A stretch of 64,000 nucleotides of DNA, taken from positions 49,641,516 through 49,705,515 of the forward strand of contig CM054141.1 of assembly GCA_028751875.1 (NCBI GenBank), in the 5' to 3' direction. Position 1 is the stretch's first letter. Every line of letters starts with the position of its first letter. Origin of the DNA: Rapana venosa (lineage: Eukaryota; Mollusca; Gastropoda; Neogastropoda; Muricidae). Below are positions 1-10,750 of this stretch, piece by piece. Both the position numbers and the translations under genes were made by a program. The notes under the pieces were generated by a model, which was not told the DNA's origin, made no database searches, and worked only from the letters and a program-made list of their open reading frames with translations.

Positions 1-19
1 ATAGATGTGTTTGAAAAGT

Positions 20-128
20 TCCTTTTCATCGCTCCTCAGCTGGAGCTTCAAGGTTCACCAATGGTGAGAGTTTGCTTATGCGACCGTTTTTACCCATCAT
101 TAAGGTAGCCGTATTCCGACTTCGGGTA
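20..128 (-). mobile_element. SINE fragment, family AB with tail 2
   Basis: Carries the tail-2 module seen in many copies: ...CTGGAGCT..., GGTTCACCAATGGTGAGA, then GGTAGCCGTATTCCGACTTC as read on plus. The tRNA-like head is absent (5'-truncated). Confidence 0.75.
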
Positions 129-358
129 TTGAAGTGCCTATCAAACAAACATTAATTACTATTGTCCACAGTGCTACGTCAGATTTGATTTTAACAATCA
201 TCTAGTTCTTGCTTGACGTTACAACACAGAATGTTTTTTATTGGGGAAAAAATGCGAATCCCAAAAGAAGACAAAAGTAATCTCTAGTGTAAGATCTTTG
301 AGTTGCAGCCCCTCCTTCAAGCTACCTGAAGGGGCTCTTTGGCGGAGTGTGGCGGCTG

Positions 359-362
<4 letters not shown>

Positions 363-442
<80 letters not shown>
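363..442. repeat. (GA)n microsatellite
   Basis: About 80 bp of near-perfect GA with two GG interruptions. Both strands read open (RERERE/SLSLSL) but this is low-complexity. Confidence 0.97.
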
Positions 443-445
<3 letters not shown>

Positions 446-497
446 CGAGAGAGTGCTGGACATTATAACTATCTCTGTTGTTTACAGTGACAATCAT

Positions 498-660
498 TAC
501 AGGTAGCTGAGTAGACACAGCGTCTGACGTCCATCCCTGTGGTCGATGGAGTCGTGGGTTCGAATCTCGGCAGCAGCGACTGTTGAATTAAGGTTGTGGA
601 GACTCTTACGATCTCCCGGATCAACCGAAAGTGCAGACTTGCCAGTGCTTTTGGAGTATG
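498..660 (+). mobile_element. tRNA-derived SINE, family C
   Basis: Head resembles a tRNA with A-box-like GTAGCTGAGTAGACACAGCG and B-box GGGTTCGAATCTCGGC. The body motif is GAATTAAGGTTGTGGAGACT, then GTGCAGACTTGCCAGTGCTT. It is collinear with the copy at 6815-6978. Confidence 0.8.
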
Positions 661-1512
661 CAAAAGATCAAATATAATCATGTTTTAAAGATCCTGTCAT
701 TCGGTGGGTTGAGGAAATATAAACATGACCAGGATGCATCATATACATGCAGAGCTATGGGCTCCACCACTTGGAAAAAGTCAGCACTGTTCCCTAACGG
801 CTCCACGGTGAGTTAAGTAAGGGAGAGAAGAAGACAAAGAAGACAACAAGAGGAACTACAGATACCCTTTACAGCTGTTAACTTTTCAACCTAACTCAGT
901 TTTAGACTGCCACTTGTCTAGATTTCTGTTCTGCATGGTGACGTGGGGAAAATCCCCCCCAACCAATTTTAATTAATCAGGGTGACGTTTCGGAAAATCC
1001 AGAAAAAGGTTTCAGACTTGACACTAACAGGGTTCAATGCTCTACGCCTCTTTACGTAAACACACCACTACAGGCGCCAGTCAGACCCTGGGAGTTGAAT
1101 ACGCCCGGCAGAGCTGGCTGCTAAGGTCGCCTGACAACCACTCTAAAAGTCCACATCACTTAACCCTGGATGATACTCCACTGTGCGGTCCCCAGCCTGC
1201 CTTCCCGCTGTGCGCGCTAACTACTCGAGTCTAGACAGGAGACAGCCGAGGCTTGAGATAGATATCCCTGCAAAGTCAACAGCTCTGTCACAGGGAGGGA
1301 GGTCTAGAGGGTTCAAATCCTGTCCTTAGCTCAGGTCAGGCAGGCAAGTTTAGTGCCAAGGCCTTACAATGAAATGTTTGTTACGCTTTTCCCAGCGCTC
1401 AGGTTGAGGTTTGTCTTCAGCAATAACAACAAGGTCTTAGCATTAAAAAGAAAAGAAAAAAAGCCTTGTGAATTCTTAGGTGTGAGAAGTATACTAGTAG
1501 TTTCTTCCTCGT
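661..1512. other. Unassigned intergenic stretch
   Basis: No supported gene. A lone B-box-like GGGTTCAAATCCTG at about 1310-1323 may be a SINE head remnant. The small open frames here have no recognisable domains. Confidence 0.5.
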
Positions 1513-1513
1513 C

Positions 1514-1561
<48 letters not shown>

Positions 1562-1602
1562 TTCTTCTTCTTCTTCTTCTTCCGTAGTCGTCGTCGTCGT
1601 CG
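1513..1602. repeat. Compound trinucleotide array (ATC)n-(TTC)n-(GTC)n
   Basis: ATC repeats to 1560, TTC repeats to about 1581, then GTC repeats. It abuts the family-G repeat. The same GTC-rich lead-in precedes the other family-G copy at 11775. Confidence 0.93.
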
Positions 1603-1735
1603 AACGCTCAGACAGCATCTATTGTTGTCTGTTATATTATGAGCGAAAATGCGTCACGCTGCCGTTAAGCGCCTGACAAGTCAGGCCCAGCGCGGAAGAG
1701 AATCAGACTACATTATTCTGAGTGACCCCCAGGAT
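1600..1735 (+). repeat. Dispersed repeat family G
   Basis: Shares GAACGCTCAGACAGCA, GCTGCCGTTAAGCGCCT and AAGTCAGGCCCAGCGC with 11785-11900. About 110 bp of clear similarity; class unknown. Confidence 0.8.
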
Positions 1736-1929
1736 GTTGAAGATGGGGAACGTGCAACAATAACAACAACAACAAAAACAACAACTACAACAACATCAAG
1801 AACAACAAACTCCCTCCTTCATGTGACAGTCACTGACTGGTGTTGCTGTAGTTGAGGAGTAAGTACGAGCGTCTGAAGAAGAAATTTTGTCAAGACAGTC
1901 TAGCAGTGAAGTGTCTTTACAGACTGGAA

Positions 1930-2025
1930 GGTTCTACAGCACGGTGATCACAGTCCTTGAATCGGAAATCTCCGCTGGAGATCGCAATCGCAACAACAAC
2001 AACAACAACAACAACAAACAACAAC
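1930..2025 (+). repeat. Retroposon 3' end (family I) with (CAA)n tail
   Basis: TCGGAAATCTCCGCTGGAGA followed by ATCGCAATCGCAACAACAAC. The same 3' module recurs at 60840-60885 (plus) and 63493-63545 (minus), each followed by A/C-rich repeats. Confidence 0.7.
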
Positions 2026-2100
2026 GGCATGATAATTATGTTGGTGGAATGAACGCGGCCGATTGTTGAGGAGGAAAACAGAAGGCTGTGAGGAGGGAAA

Positions 2101-2245
2101 GGGGTTGGGGTGGGTGGGGAATAAGATTGAAGAGGGCTTGGTGTGTGTGGGGGTGGGGGGGGGGGGGGGGGGGGGGGGGTCTGTGTGACAGCGCGTGAGA
2201 AAAGAGAACAAAGGACAATGCTCCCTCCCTCTCTCTCTCTCCACA

Positions 2246-2330
<85 letters not shown>
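2101..2330. repeat. Low-complexity block: G-run and (CT)n
   Basis: A G-run of about 25 at 2155-2179 and CT tracts at 2252-2323. The G-run could fold as a quadruplex, and its true length is unreliable. Confidence 0.93.
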
Positions 2331-2465
2331 GGGTTTTCATTACGTTACATGCATCATGTGATTTTTCTTGTATTTATTTGTATTTACAAAAGAAAGTCGT
2401 GTATAACCCCCCTTGTCAATAGGCCACTTTGGGCAATGACAATAAATTGGTCAAAGCGTCAAAGC

Positions 2466-2466
<1 letters not shown>

Positions 2467-2502
<36 letters not shown>
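2467..2502. repeat. (CT)n microsatellite
   Basis: A 36-bp perfect CT tract. Confidence 0.97.
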
Positions 2503-2507
<5 letters not shown>

Positions 2508-2629
2508 CTTCTCACCATTCATCCTACTCCATCCCCACCCCCTCCCTCCTCCCATCCCGCTTCCCACAAAAGCGGCGCCACCCATATTTTTTTTCTCCTT
2601 CTCCTTTTTCTGTCTGCATGTGTATTTGG

Positions 2630-2905
2630 TTCCCTATCAGAGTATGTTTGTGTTTTTTTGCCCTACAGAACTTTGCCAGGGACAACTTTCTTGTTGAAGG
2701 TCCTTGGCCTGCGCTAAATGCGTGTTGGCAGCTCGGAACTTGGGTTTATCGTCTGTCTCATCCGAAAGACTAGTAGTACTCAGACTAGACCACCACTCAT
2801 GGTCTAGTGGATGGGGGGAAACTTTTGAGCACAAACGGGGATTTGAACCGGCATTTTTCACTTTCTAGGCAAGGGTGTTACTTGTTGATCACTGATCCAC
2901 CTTGT
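2630..2905 (-). mobile_element. tRNA-derived SINE, family H (5' part)
   Basis: In minus sense the tRNA-like head GGTGGATCAGTGATCAACAA is followed by B-box CCGGTTCAAATCCCCG. The body then reads CTTTCGGATGAGACAGACGA, ...TTGTCCCTGGCAAAGTTCTG. The same organisation is seen at 20455-20860 (plus). It lies next to the TGTTG-rich minisatellite. Confidence 0.8.
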
Positions 2906-4250
2906 TGTTGTTGGTGGTGGTGGTGGTGGTGTTGTTGTTGTTGGTGGTGGTGTTTTTGATGCTCTAGGTAGTGGTAGTTGGTGGTGTTTTGTTGTTATTG
3001 CCATAGATGTTGTTAGTTGTTGTTGTTGTTGCTGCTGTGTTTGTTGTTGTTGGTGGTGGTGGTTGTTTTGATGCTCTAGGTAGTGGTAGTCGTGGTGGTG
3101 TATTAGTTGTTATTGCCATAGATGTTGTTGTGTTGTTTTGCTGTTGTTGTTGGTTGTGGTGGTGTTTTTGATGCTCTAGGTAGTGGTAGTCGTGGTGGTG
3201 TATTAGTTGTTATTGCCATATATGTTGTTGTTGTTGTTTGTTGCTGTTGTTGTTGTTGGTGGTGGTGTTTTTTGATGCTCTAGGTAGTGGTAGTCGTGGT
3301 GGTGTATTAGTTGTTATTGCCATAGATGTTGTTGTTGTTGCTGTGTTGCTGTTGTTGTTGGTGGTGGTGGTGTTTTTGATGCTCTAGGTAGTGGTAGTCG
3401 TGGTGGTGTATTAGTTGTTATTGCCATATATGTTGTTGTTGTTGTTGTTTCTTTGTTGTTGTTGTTGTGGTGGTGTTTTTGATGCTCTAGGTAGTGGTAG
3501 TCGTGGTGGTGTATTAGTTGTTATTGCCATAGATGTTGTTGTTGTTGTTGCTGTTGTTGCTGTTGTTGTTGGTGGTGGTGGTGTTTTTGATGCTCTAGGT
3601 AGGGGTAGTCGTGGTGGTGTATTAGTTGTTATTGCCATAGATGTTGTTGTTGTTGTTGTTGCTGTTGTTGGTTGTGGTGGTGCTTTTGATGCTCTAGGTA
3701 GTGGTAGTCGTGGTGGTGTATTAGTTGTTATTGCCATATATGTTGTTGTTGTGTTGCTGTTGTTGCTGTTGTTGTTGTTGGTGGTGGTGTTTTTGATGCT
3801 CTAGGTAGTGGTAGTCGTGGTGGTGTATTAGTTGTTATTGCCATAGATGTTGTTGTTGTTGTTGCTGTTGTTGGGTGGTTGGTGTTGGTGTTTTGATGCT
3901 CTAGGTAGTGGTAGTCGTGGTGGTGTATTAGTTGTTATTGCCATAGATCTGTGTTGTTGTTGTTGCTGTGTTGTTGGTTGTGGTGGTGTTTTGATGCTCT
4001 AGGTAGTGGTAGCGTGGTGGTGTTTGGTTGTTATTGCCATAGATGTTGTTGTTGTTGCTGCTGCTGCTGCTGTTGTTGCTGTTGTTGTTGTTGTGTTGGT
4101 GGTGGTGGTGGTGGTGTTTTTGATGCTCTAGGTAGTGGTGATCGTGGTGGTGTATTGGTTGTTATTGCCATAGATGTTGTAAATTGTTGTTGTTGCTGCT
4201 GTTGTTGCTGTTGTTGTTGTTGTTGTGGTGGTGGTGGTGGTGGTAAATAA
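2905..4250. repeat. Minisatellite, about 104-bp unit, 12 copies
   Basis: The core GATGCTCTAGGTAGTGGTAG starts at 2958, 3070, 3170, 3274, 3378, 3481, 3589, 3688, 3795, 3894, 3993 and 4122. Spacing is 99-129 bp, mostly 99-108. Each unit also carries GTTATTGCCATAGATGTTG and a variable (GTT)n/(GCT)n/(GGT)n stretch that causes the length differences. Translations are only low-complexity Val/Cys/Leu or Gln/Thr frames, so it is not a gene. Confidence 0.95.
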
Positions 4251-4648
4251 AATGTTTTATGTGTTGTCATAGTTGTCATCATTGTTGTTATCGTTGTGGT
4301 CGTCGTTGTTATTGTCGTTAACTGTTGCATTCCTTTGTTAAGTACTCAGAATTCCATGCCCTGATTCGCACAAAACGGGCTTCCCACCTTGTCTTGTCCC
4401 ATCTCTCTCAGCCTTTGCTGTATGCTCCCCTCCTTCCACTCTCCCTCCCTCCCCGGCCCACCCTCCTCCGCCCAACCACCCTTGGTTGGTTGTCAGGGCA
4501 GATGTTAGCTACAGATGACATCTGCAAGGCTGTCTGTCTGTGGCACTTTCGCCTCCATTGTGTCTTCGCAGAATGCGTCTGCTGGGGGTGTCTGTCGGGG
4601 GTTGTTGGTTTGCGTGCTGGGAAGGAACGAGGAAAGTCAAAGGACGAT

Positions 4649-4809
4649 GGGGGGGGGGGGGGGGGGGGGGGGGGGGGAACGTGGCGTGGGTTTGGGGCCT
4701 TGGTGGCTTACAGTGAGGTTGAAGGGCAATGCCCCTGGTGGGGGTCAGGGGGCGAATCCCCCTGAAACTGAAGACTGTGTGTGTTGTCACACACACACAC
4801 ACACACACA

Positions 4810-4844
<35 letters not shown>
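4649..4844. repeat. Poly-G run and (CA)n array
   Basis: G29 at 4649-4677 and CA repeats at 4789-4844, with about 110 bp of non-repetitive sequence between. Confidence 0.95.
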
Positions 4845-4848
<4 letters not shown>

Positions 4849-5067
4849 GCGCCCGTGCGCGCGAAACGAGCTTGTCTCAAAATCATGTGCGCGTTCGTAC
4901 GTGCGTGTACGTGAGTGAGTGCAGGCACGCACGTGTGTAAGGTGATAGGGTTAGGGGAGCGCTCTGCACGCGTGCACACGTACAGTGTCGGTGTGTACCA
5001 GTCACTGGCAATACAGACTCTGGACAGCCAGCCAAACTTTCGGGGTTTTGTTGTTGTTGTTGTTGTT

Positions 5068-5394
5068 TTTATTTCGAGGATAATGGAATAAGCACTCATG
5101 TGCTTTTTTTTCATCCAGTCCCTGTGTGTATGCTGTTTTGTCAATTTTGTCATCCGTTCCCACCAGCACACAATGGCCTACTCTTCCGAAAAGTGGGACG
5201 GGTTTTAACGTGTGCGCAAGATGTTCTGCGTGCATTCGCACACGGTGCCTCGGTTTATAGTGTCATCCGAAGGACTTTTGGGGAGAGTGGAGTTGGTACT
5301 GATGTTAACTCCAGAGGAAAAATCCTCTTGAACGAGAATCGAACCCGGATCTGCAGATCACGAATACATCACTGTAACCACCAGGCTCTCCCGT
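5068..5394 (-). mobile_element. tRNA-derived SINE, family AB with tail 1, near full length
   Basis: Minus sense: tRNA-like head with GAGCCTGGTGGTTACAGTG (A box) and GGGTTCGATTCTCG (B box). The body contains TTAACATCAGTACCAACTCC and GTAGGCCATTGTGTGCTGG. The 3' tail reads CATTATCCTCGAAAT. Polymerase III-type retroposon. Confidence 0.88.
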
Positions 5395-5973
5395 CCCCCC
5401 CCCCCCCCCCACCTCCCCCACCTGTCCACGTCCTTGTTGTACACATCATATCATGGTACCTTAACTAACCTATGATGGAGGGACAGTACTACGACAACAA
5501 AAGACTCTTCACCGTGTATCTTTTGAAAATGACATTGGCCAGAAGAGCCTTTTCGCAGCCCTTCAGTTTCTCATGCATAACCCATTATTCTAACACAAAC
5601 ATCCTTAAACGGTGCGTTATCTTTTGGATTTGGTGGCCACACACACACACACACCCTTCCAACTCCTTTCTGTATGCCCTTCTCCAGTTACCGAAGTTGC
5701 TACCGTCTTGTTTGGGTTCTTTTACGAGCGTTAGATACGTGTTGCACACGGGATCTCGGTTTAATAAATAACTGCAGCTACACAGACAGACCTCCGTTAT
5801 TGTTATCCTCATAGATTTTCCTCCTCCTCCTCCTTCTTCGTCTTCCTCTTCTTAAGAAAATCAGTGGGGCACTGTACTGAAGAGCAGTTGACGGGCTGTG
5901 TGTTGTGTCAAAGTCAGGGTCAGTCAATGTTTTTTGTTTTGTTTGTCCATTCTGCATTGTTGTTGTTGGCCCA

Positions 5974-6005
<32 letters not shown>

Positions 6006-6161
6006 TGTTTGGTTGGTTGGTTTGCTGGAGCTACAAAACAAGACAAATGGACTGGATTGGATGTTGGTTAGGCTTTGTTTCTTTATTGATGTGTGTGTGT
6101 GTGTGTGTTCTTTTTTTTTTTTAAATGTCGCCCCCTCTATCTCCCTCCCTCCACGCGCGCG

Positions 6162-6199
<38 letters not shown>

Positions 6200-6200
6200 T
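5974..6200. repeat. Three (GT)n tracts
   Basis: GT runs at about 5974-6002, 6091-6109 and 6163-6200, separated by T-rich sequence. Confidence 0.92.
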
Positions 6201-6688
6201 GTGCATGGGGATGCAAATTTGCTTTTGTATAATCTCCTAAGTTTCCTTATGTAATATTTGTTTTTGTGTAGTTTATTATTGCTGTTGCTTTCCCATAAAA
6301 GTACAATGAATTTGTTGACGTTTCTTTCTGTTAGCTAAAATGATACCATTTACATGGTTTGTTCTCCTTTATATATTATGGAGGTTTTTGTTTTGTTTTG
6401 GTTTTGGTTTTGGTTTTTTTTTGAGGTGAGATTATTCGGTTGTCCCCTCTCTCCTTGTTCTTGTTGCTGCTTTTATTTTGCTCTTGGTTTCTTTGCTATT
6501 TTTTTCGGTTGTTTCTGATTTTTGTTTTGCTCTGGTTTGCTTTCTTTATTATTTGTTATTGCTTTTTTCTCTCTCTTTTCGGCGATTTTTATTTTTTGGG
6601 GAGGGTGTAGATATTTTTTCCAGTTTACTGTGTGAGTGTATTGGTATGGGCTTTATTTTATTTTATTATCATATATATCCCTAAGGGC

Positions 6689-6750
6689 GGGGACTGAATG
6701 TAAAAAAAAAAGCACATGGTGCTTATTCATTATCCTCGAAATAAAAGAAT
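6689..6750 (+). mobile_element. SINE family AB tail-1 fragment
   Basis: GGGGACTGAATGTAAAA..., AGCACATGGTGCTTATTCAT, TATCCTCGAAATAAAAG: the 3' end module only, in plus sense. Confidence 0.8.
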
Positions 6751-6814
6751 TTATCATTGGCATTGTCACAGTTCCTGGAGAGCTTCTCTTGCAAGACTTT
6801 TAGATCTGGTTATG

Positions 6815-6978
6815 ACGGACACTGTAGCCGAGAGGTTAACAACGTTTCACTTCAATCCCGTGAGTCCATGAAGTCCTCGGTTCGAATCTCAGGGGTATCT
6901 GATGAATTAAGGGTGTGGGAGATTTTTACGATTTCCCAGGTCAACTTCAAGTGTGCAGACTTGCCAGTACCTTAATTT
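6815..6978 (+). mobile_element. tRNA-derived SINE, family C
   Basis: Head ACACTGTAGCCGAGAGGTTA; B-box TCGGTTCGAATCTCAG. Body GATGAATTAAGGGTGTGGGA and GTGTGCAGACTTGCCAGTAC, matching the copy at 498-660. Confidence 0.82.
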
Positions 6979-7442
6979 CCTTCACGTATATACTCACGCA
7001 GAAGATCAAAATATGCAGGTTAAAGTTCCCATAATTCAAGTCAGCGTTGGACAGGTTACGGAAACAGGAACGTACCCAGAATGCAACTTGTCCAATGAAA
7101 CGAGCTTCCCTGAAGTCAGAACGGGTTAGCTGAAGCCAGCGCGCAGACCTGCGAAGCTTGAGTACATCGCATCATCATGTCGGAAGAAAATGAAGCAAGA
7201 AGGTAACATGTTTATACCATGAAAGTATCAGGAAAAGGAAGACAAACAAAACAAAGAGAAAAATAGAAGGAAAGGAAAACGACACAAGGGGAGGGAGGGT
7301 GTTATCAAGAAAAGAACACCATCATCATAAAAACACAAACAACAACAAGAAGCTGTGGCAAGGTCCACACCAGGAAGATGATGCAGCTGTAGACTCCTTC
7401 AATCCTTGATGGCGCTCCTTGTTAATTTGACAGGACAGCCAT

Positions 7443-7444
<2 letters not shown>

Positions 7445-7503
<59 letters not shown>
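7445..7503. repeat. (CT)n microsatellite
   Basis: Perfect CT, 59 bp. Confidence 0.97.
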
Positions 7504-7507
<4 letters not shown>

Positions 7508-7595
7508 CAGGGATTATGTATTGTTAATTTTTTTTTTTCAAAAAAATATGTTGTCGTTGATGTAGTAAGATTTTTACCTTTGTTTTATTGATAGT

Positions 7596-7886
7596 AGGGA
7601 GGTACCGTGGTCGAGTGGTTTAGGCGGTCAACTCGTGATCCAGAGGTCGCGGGTTCGATCCCCGCTCGGCTCGGTGTTGTGTCCTTGGGAAAGACACTTT
7701 ACTCCTATTTTCCTCACTCCACCCAGGTGTACAAGTGGGTACCAGCTCTGCTGGGGAAGTATCTGGCGACAGACTAGCGTCCTGTCACAGGGGTGGTGAA
7801 AAACCATCAGTTCGCTTAACACCTTCAGAAACCGGGATAAGCTCCGGATCTATGGACCTTCTGGCTCGAAAGAACATACTTACTAC
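7596..7886 (+). mobile_element. tRNA-derived SINE, family D, with 13-bp target-site duplication
   Basis: The head has tRNA boxes: GTGGTCGAGTGGTTTAGGCG and GCGGGTTCGATCCCCGCTCG (stem plus loop preserved). The element is almost identical to 13555-13837. It is flanked by perfect 13-bp direct repeats TTTTATTGATAGT at 7583-7595 and 7887-7899, the mark of a recent retroposition. Confidence 0.93.
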
Positions 7887-8002
7887 TTTTATTGATAGTT
7901 CCTAATCAGGGCAAGGGCGCATGAAAAAAAGTATGCCATGCTTATTCTGTTACCCTTGAAAACTAAAGATTCATTCATTCAAAATAAAGATTCATTCATT
8001 CA

Positions 8003-8008
<6 letters not shown>

Positions 8009-8075
<67 letters not shown>
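8009..8075. repeat. (CT)n microsatellite
   Basis: Perfect CT, about 67 bp, preceded by a short (ATTC)n. Confidence 0.97.
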
Positions 8076-8080
<5 letters not shown>

Positions 8081-8184
8081 ACATATTATTGTTGATTATG
8101 ACGCACGTGAATTTGTCTCGTTAAGAATATTCAAGATATGGCTGATGTCATTTTTTGTCCTGTTCGTGCCCATACACTATTTCA

Positions 8185-8191
8185 TTATATA

Positions 8192-8255
<64 letters not shown>
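8185..8255. repeat. (TA)n microsatellite
   Basis: A TA tract with one TTA slip. It abuts a LINE 3'-end fragment, a common place for such tails. Confidence 0.96.
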
Positions 8256-8258
<3 letters not shown>

Positions 8259-8348
8259 TGGAATTTATATAACGCTATATCTTGCAAAAAAACAAATCAA
8301 AGCGCTTTCATTCATCCTACTCATTCACATGCAGCCAGTTACAATTAA
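8256..8348 (-). mobile_element. L2-like LINE 3'-end fragment
   Basis: GGAATTTATATAACGCTATA, TCTTGCAAA..., CAAAGCGCTTTCATTCATCC and TTACAATTAATAG match 26555-26650, which is the 3' end of the minus-strand L2-like element there. Confidence 0.75.
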
Positions 8349-8384
8349 TAGTTGTTGGATTGTTTTTTTGGGGTTTTAGGTGTG

Positions 8385-8545
<161 letters not shown>

Positions 8546-9040
8546 CGTTGATAGCAATATGTTTATAGCATTTATTTTCATTTTTATTCACCCACTCTGT
8601 ATGCCCATCATTCTTTTGTACAGTGTCCAGAGGCTGATGTATAGTCAAAGTCTGAACTGTGTGTGTGTGTGTGTGTACCTGTACAATGATCTCCTCTGTT
8701 TTCACCTGGGGTGATGACGGCTGTGTACCTTGGATCAGTGAGTGTGCTGTCTTGATGTGTTGGCCTGCGTGTATGCAGTGACAGTCGCTGACAATAATGC
8801 TCGATTTTGATGTCAGAAAAGACAGTTTGCTATGGTTTCCATGTCAAACCTTTCGCGTCCGAGTCCGATTCGATCCTTTGCCATACATGTTGAAGGGCTG
8901 TACAAGTTAACAGCAATAACATCTGTTCAGTGTTCTGTCTTTGTGCGCACACGCGTGCATATGTACATGTCTGTGTTTGCATATGTGTGCGTGAGCGCAC
9001 AGTGTGTGTGTGTTTATTTTATTTATTTATTTATTCTTTT

Positions 9041-9260
9041 ATATCGAGGATAATGGAATAAGCACTCATGTGCTATTTTACATCCAGTGTGTATGCGGTT
9101 TTGTAAATTTTGTCATCTGTTCCCACCGGCACACAATGACCTACTCTTCCGAAAAGCGGAACAGGATTTAACGTGTGCGCAAGATGTTCTGCATGCGTTC
9201 GAACACGGGACCTCGGTTTATAGTCTCATCCAAGGACTTTGACATTCAGTTCGATTTTTT
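9041..9260 (-). mobile_element. SINE family AB, tail 1, 5' part replaced
   Basis: Begins (plus reading) ATATCGAGGATAATGGAATA and runs through the body to AGTCTCATCCAAGGACTT. It then continues GACATTCAGTTCGATTTTTT instead of the usual GGGGAGAGTGGAGT. The same alternative module follows the body at 20310-20345. Confidence 0.82.

Positions 9261-9262
<2 letters not shown>

Positions 9263-9326
<64 letters not shown>
9263..9326. repeat. (GT)n microsatellite
   Basis: Perfect GT, about 64 bp. Confidence 0.97.
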
Positions 9327-9330
<4 letters not shown>

Positions 9331-9732
9331 CATGCGTGCACGCGAGTAGTGAATTGAGGTAGCAGGTGGACAGACTATATAAAAAATAAATGTATGAAGG
9401 TAAGTAAAAGAAGTACGTTAATACAGAGTAAACCTTCCTGACAGCAAAATTAAACGCCCCACAAATGCACACGTAAATAATTCTCTGGTAGATAAATCAT
9501 AGTTTATACAGCGCGAGTTGTTTTACAATTTTTTTATAAGCGCTAGGAGTGGAACGCATTGATCCCTACATGTTTCTGGCAAAACTGATGATTATTAGCA
9601 TACAACTGTGCTAAACTCAGGTCGAAGCAAGCACTGGTGATATTAGTTTGTTTTTTTTCTAGTAGGGGCGTTTGTCACTTATTGAAGTTGTAAAAGGTTC
9701 AGAATATTCTTCAGAATATCCATGGGTTAGAG

Positions 9733-10018
9733 TCGGACCGGATAACTCAGTGGTCAGAGCACTCGCTTTCCCCCAGCTAAGGTTAAGCAGCATTGAGCGT
9801 GGTTACCACTTGGATGGGTGACCGTTTGCACGTCTTGGCTTCAGTACAGTCCCCCAGTTCACCCAGCTGTAAATGGGTACCTGCCTCTTTAGGGTCAGGG
9901 AAGGTAAAGCAGCGAGGAGAGGAGATGGGCGCCGCCCTCAATATGCTGGCCCTTGAAAGAAGCTGAGGTCTCTGACGCCTCGCTCCCCTACGACCACATA
10001 GGCTATGGGACACATTTA
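9733..10018 (+). mobile_element. Chimeric 5S rRNA/tRNA-like SINE, family E
   Basis: A tRNA-like A-box GGATAACTCAGTGGTCAGAG is followed by AAGGTTAAGCAGCATTGAGC and CTTGGATGGGTGACCGTTTG. The latter two are unmistakably the internal-control half of 5S rRNA (AAGCTAAGCAGC...CTTGGATGGGTGACCGCCTGG). The body contains AGTCCCCCAGTTCACCCAGC and ends CTACGACCACATAGGCTATG. Other copies are at 17666-17787 and 58248-58525. Confidence 0.88.
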
Positions 10019-10740
10019 CCTTTTAGAGTGGTAGTCAGTGTTTAGAATCACCCTTATGATAATATTAATAATAATAATAAAATTTTTAAAAGTCATTAGC
10101 TTATAGATGCTATTTTAATAAGCTGCCAAAGTACAACCAGAAACCAGAGCTTTGGGTGGGGGGGTGGGGGTGGGGGTGGGGGGGGGGGGGGGGTCTGTAC
10201 ATAGATCCATTCAAGATACTTTCTCGAAAAATGTTTGCTGGTTTTCACAGACAGATTTTTTTTAAATATGAAAAAAAATGTGCATGGTGTCCTTGTTTTT
10301 GGGGGTTAAGGCCATAGATTAACACCGTGCAGTGATGAGAAAGTAGGAAAGGATCATCAAATAAAGATTGCTTGTAATCCTATAGTGGTGACCCTGCGCG
10401 TGCATATTGTGGTGAGGAAGCTAGCAGTCGACAAAGAACTGAGGGGGGTACAGTGTTTGCTGAAAAAGTTAAAAAATTCAAACCTACCAAATTTGTTCAA
10501 AATCACATGAGTTTTGAGTCAGAGGCTAGGCTTTCACAAAATGTGGTTTTTATTTCTATGGATGTTTTAGTACGTGCGGTATGAATATAAGAGCCATAGA
10601 AAAACAGAAGGAAAAGAGTGATTTTAAAAAAAATACCAGTATGCAGCCTAAAGATAATCTTTTCCCTCATCTCTCTGCTTCTTCCAAATAATCATGTTCC
10701 ACATCTGGCATCTTCATCGACAATCTCATCCCAGATAGCC
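10019..10740. other. Unassigned intergenic stretch with G-run
   Basis: Contains an interrupted G-run at 10154-10193. No gene or known repeat recognised. Confidence 0.5.
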
Positions 10741-10750
10741 TACTAGCTCA

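Noticed and set aside
2905..4250. Val/Cys/Leu-rich or Gln/Thr-rich open frames as a candidate protein
   Set aside because: The minisatellite carries the frames passively; unit lengths are not multiples of three and frames drift.
5778..6240. Various Cys/Val, Thr/His, Ser/Leu and Arg/Glu dipeptide ORFs here and across the window
   Set aside because: All are translations of GT/CA or CT/GA microsatellites in both strands.
7600..7670. A functional tRNA gene with intact A and B boxes
   Set aside because: It is the head of a SINE repeated at 13557, with no tRNA 3' end or Pol III terminator after the B-box stem.
9770..9840. A 5S rRNA gene
   Set aside because: Only the 3' internal-control half is 5S-like and it is fused to a tRNA-like head and a SINE body; three such copies exist.
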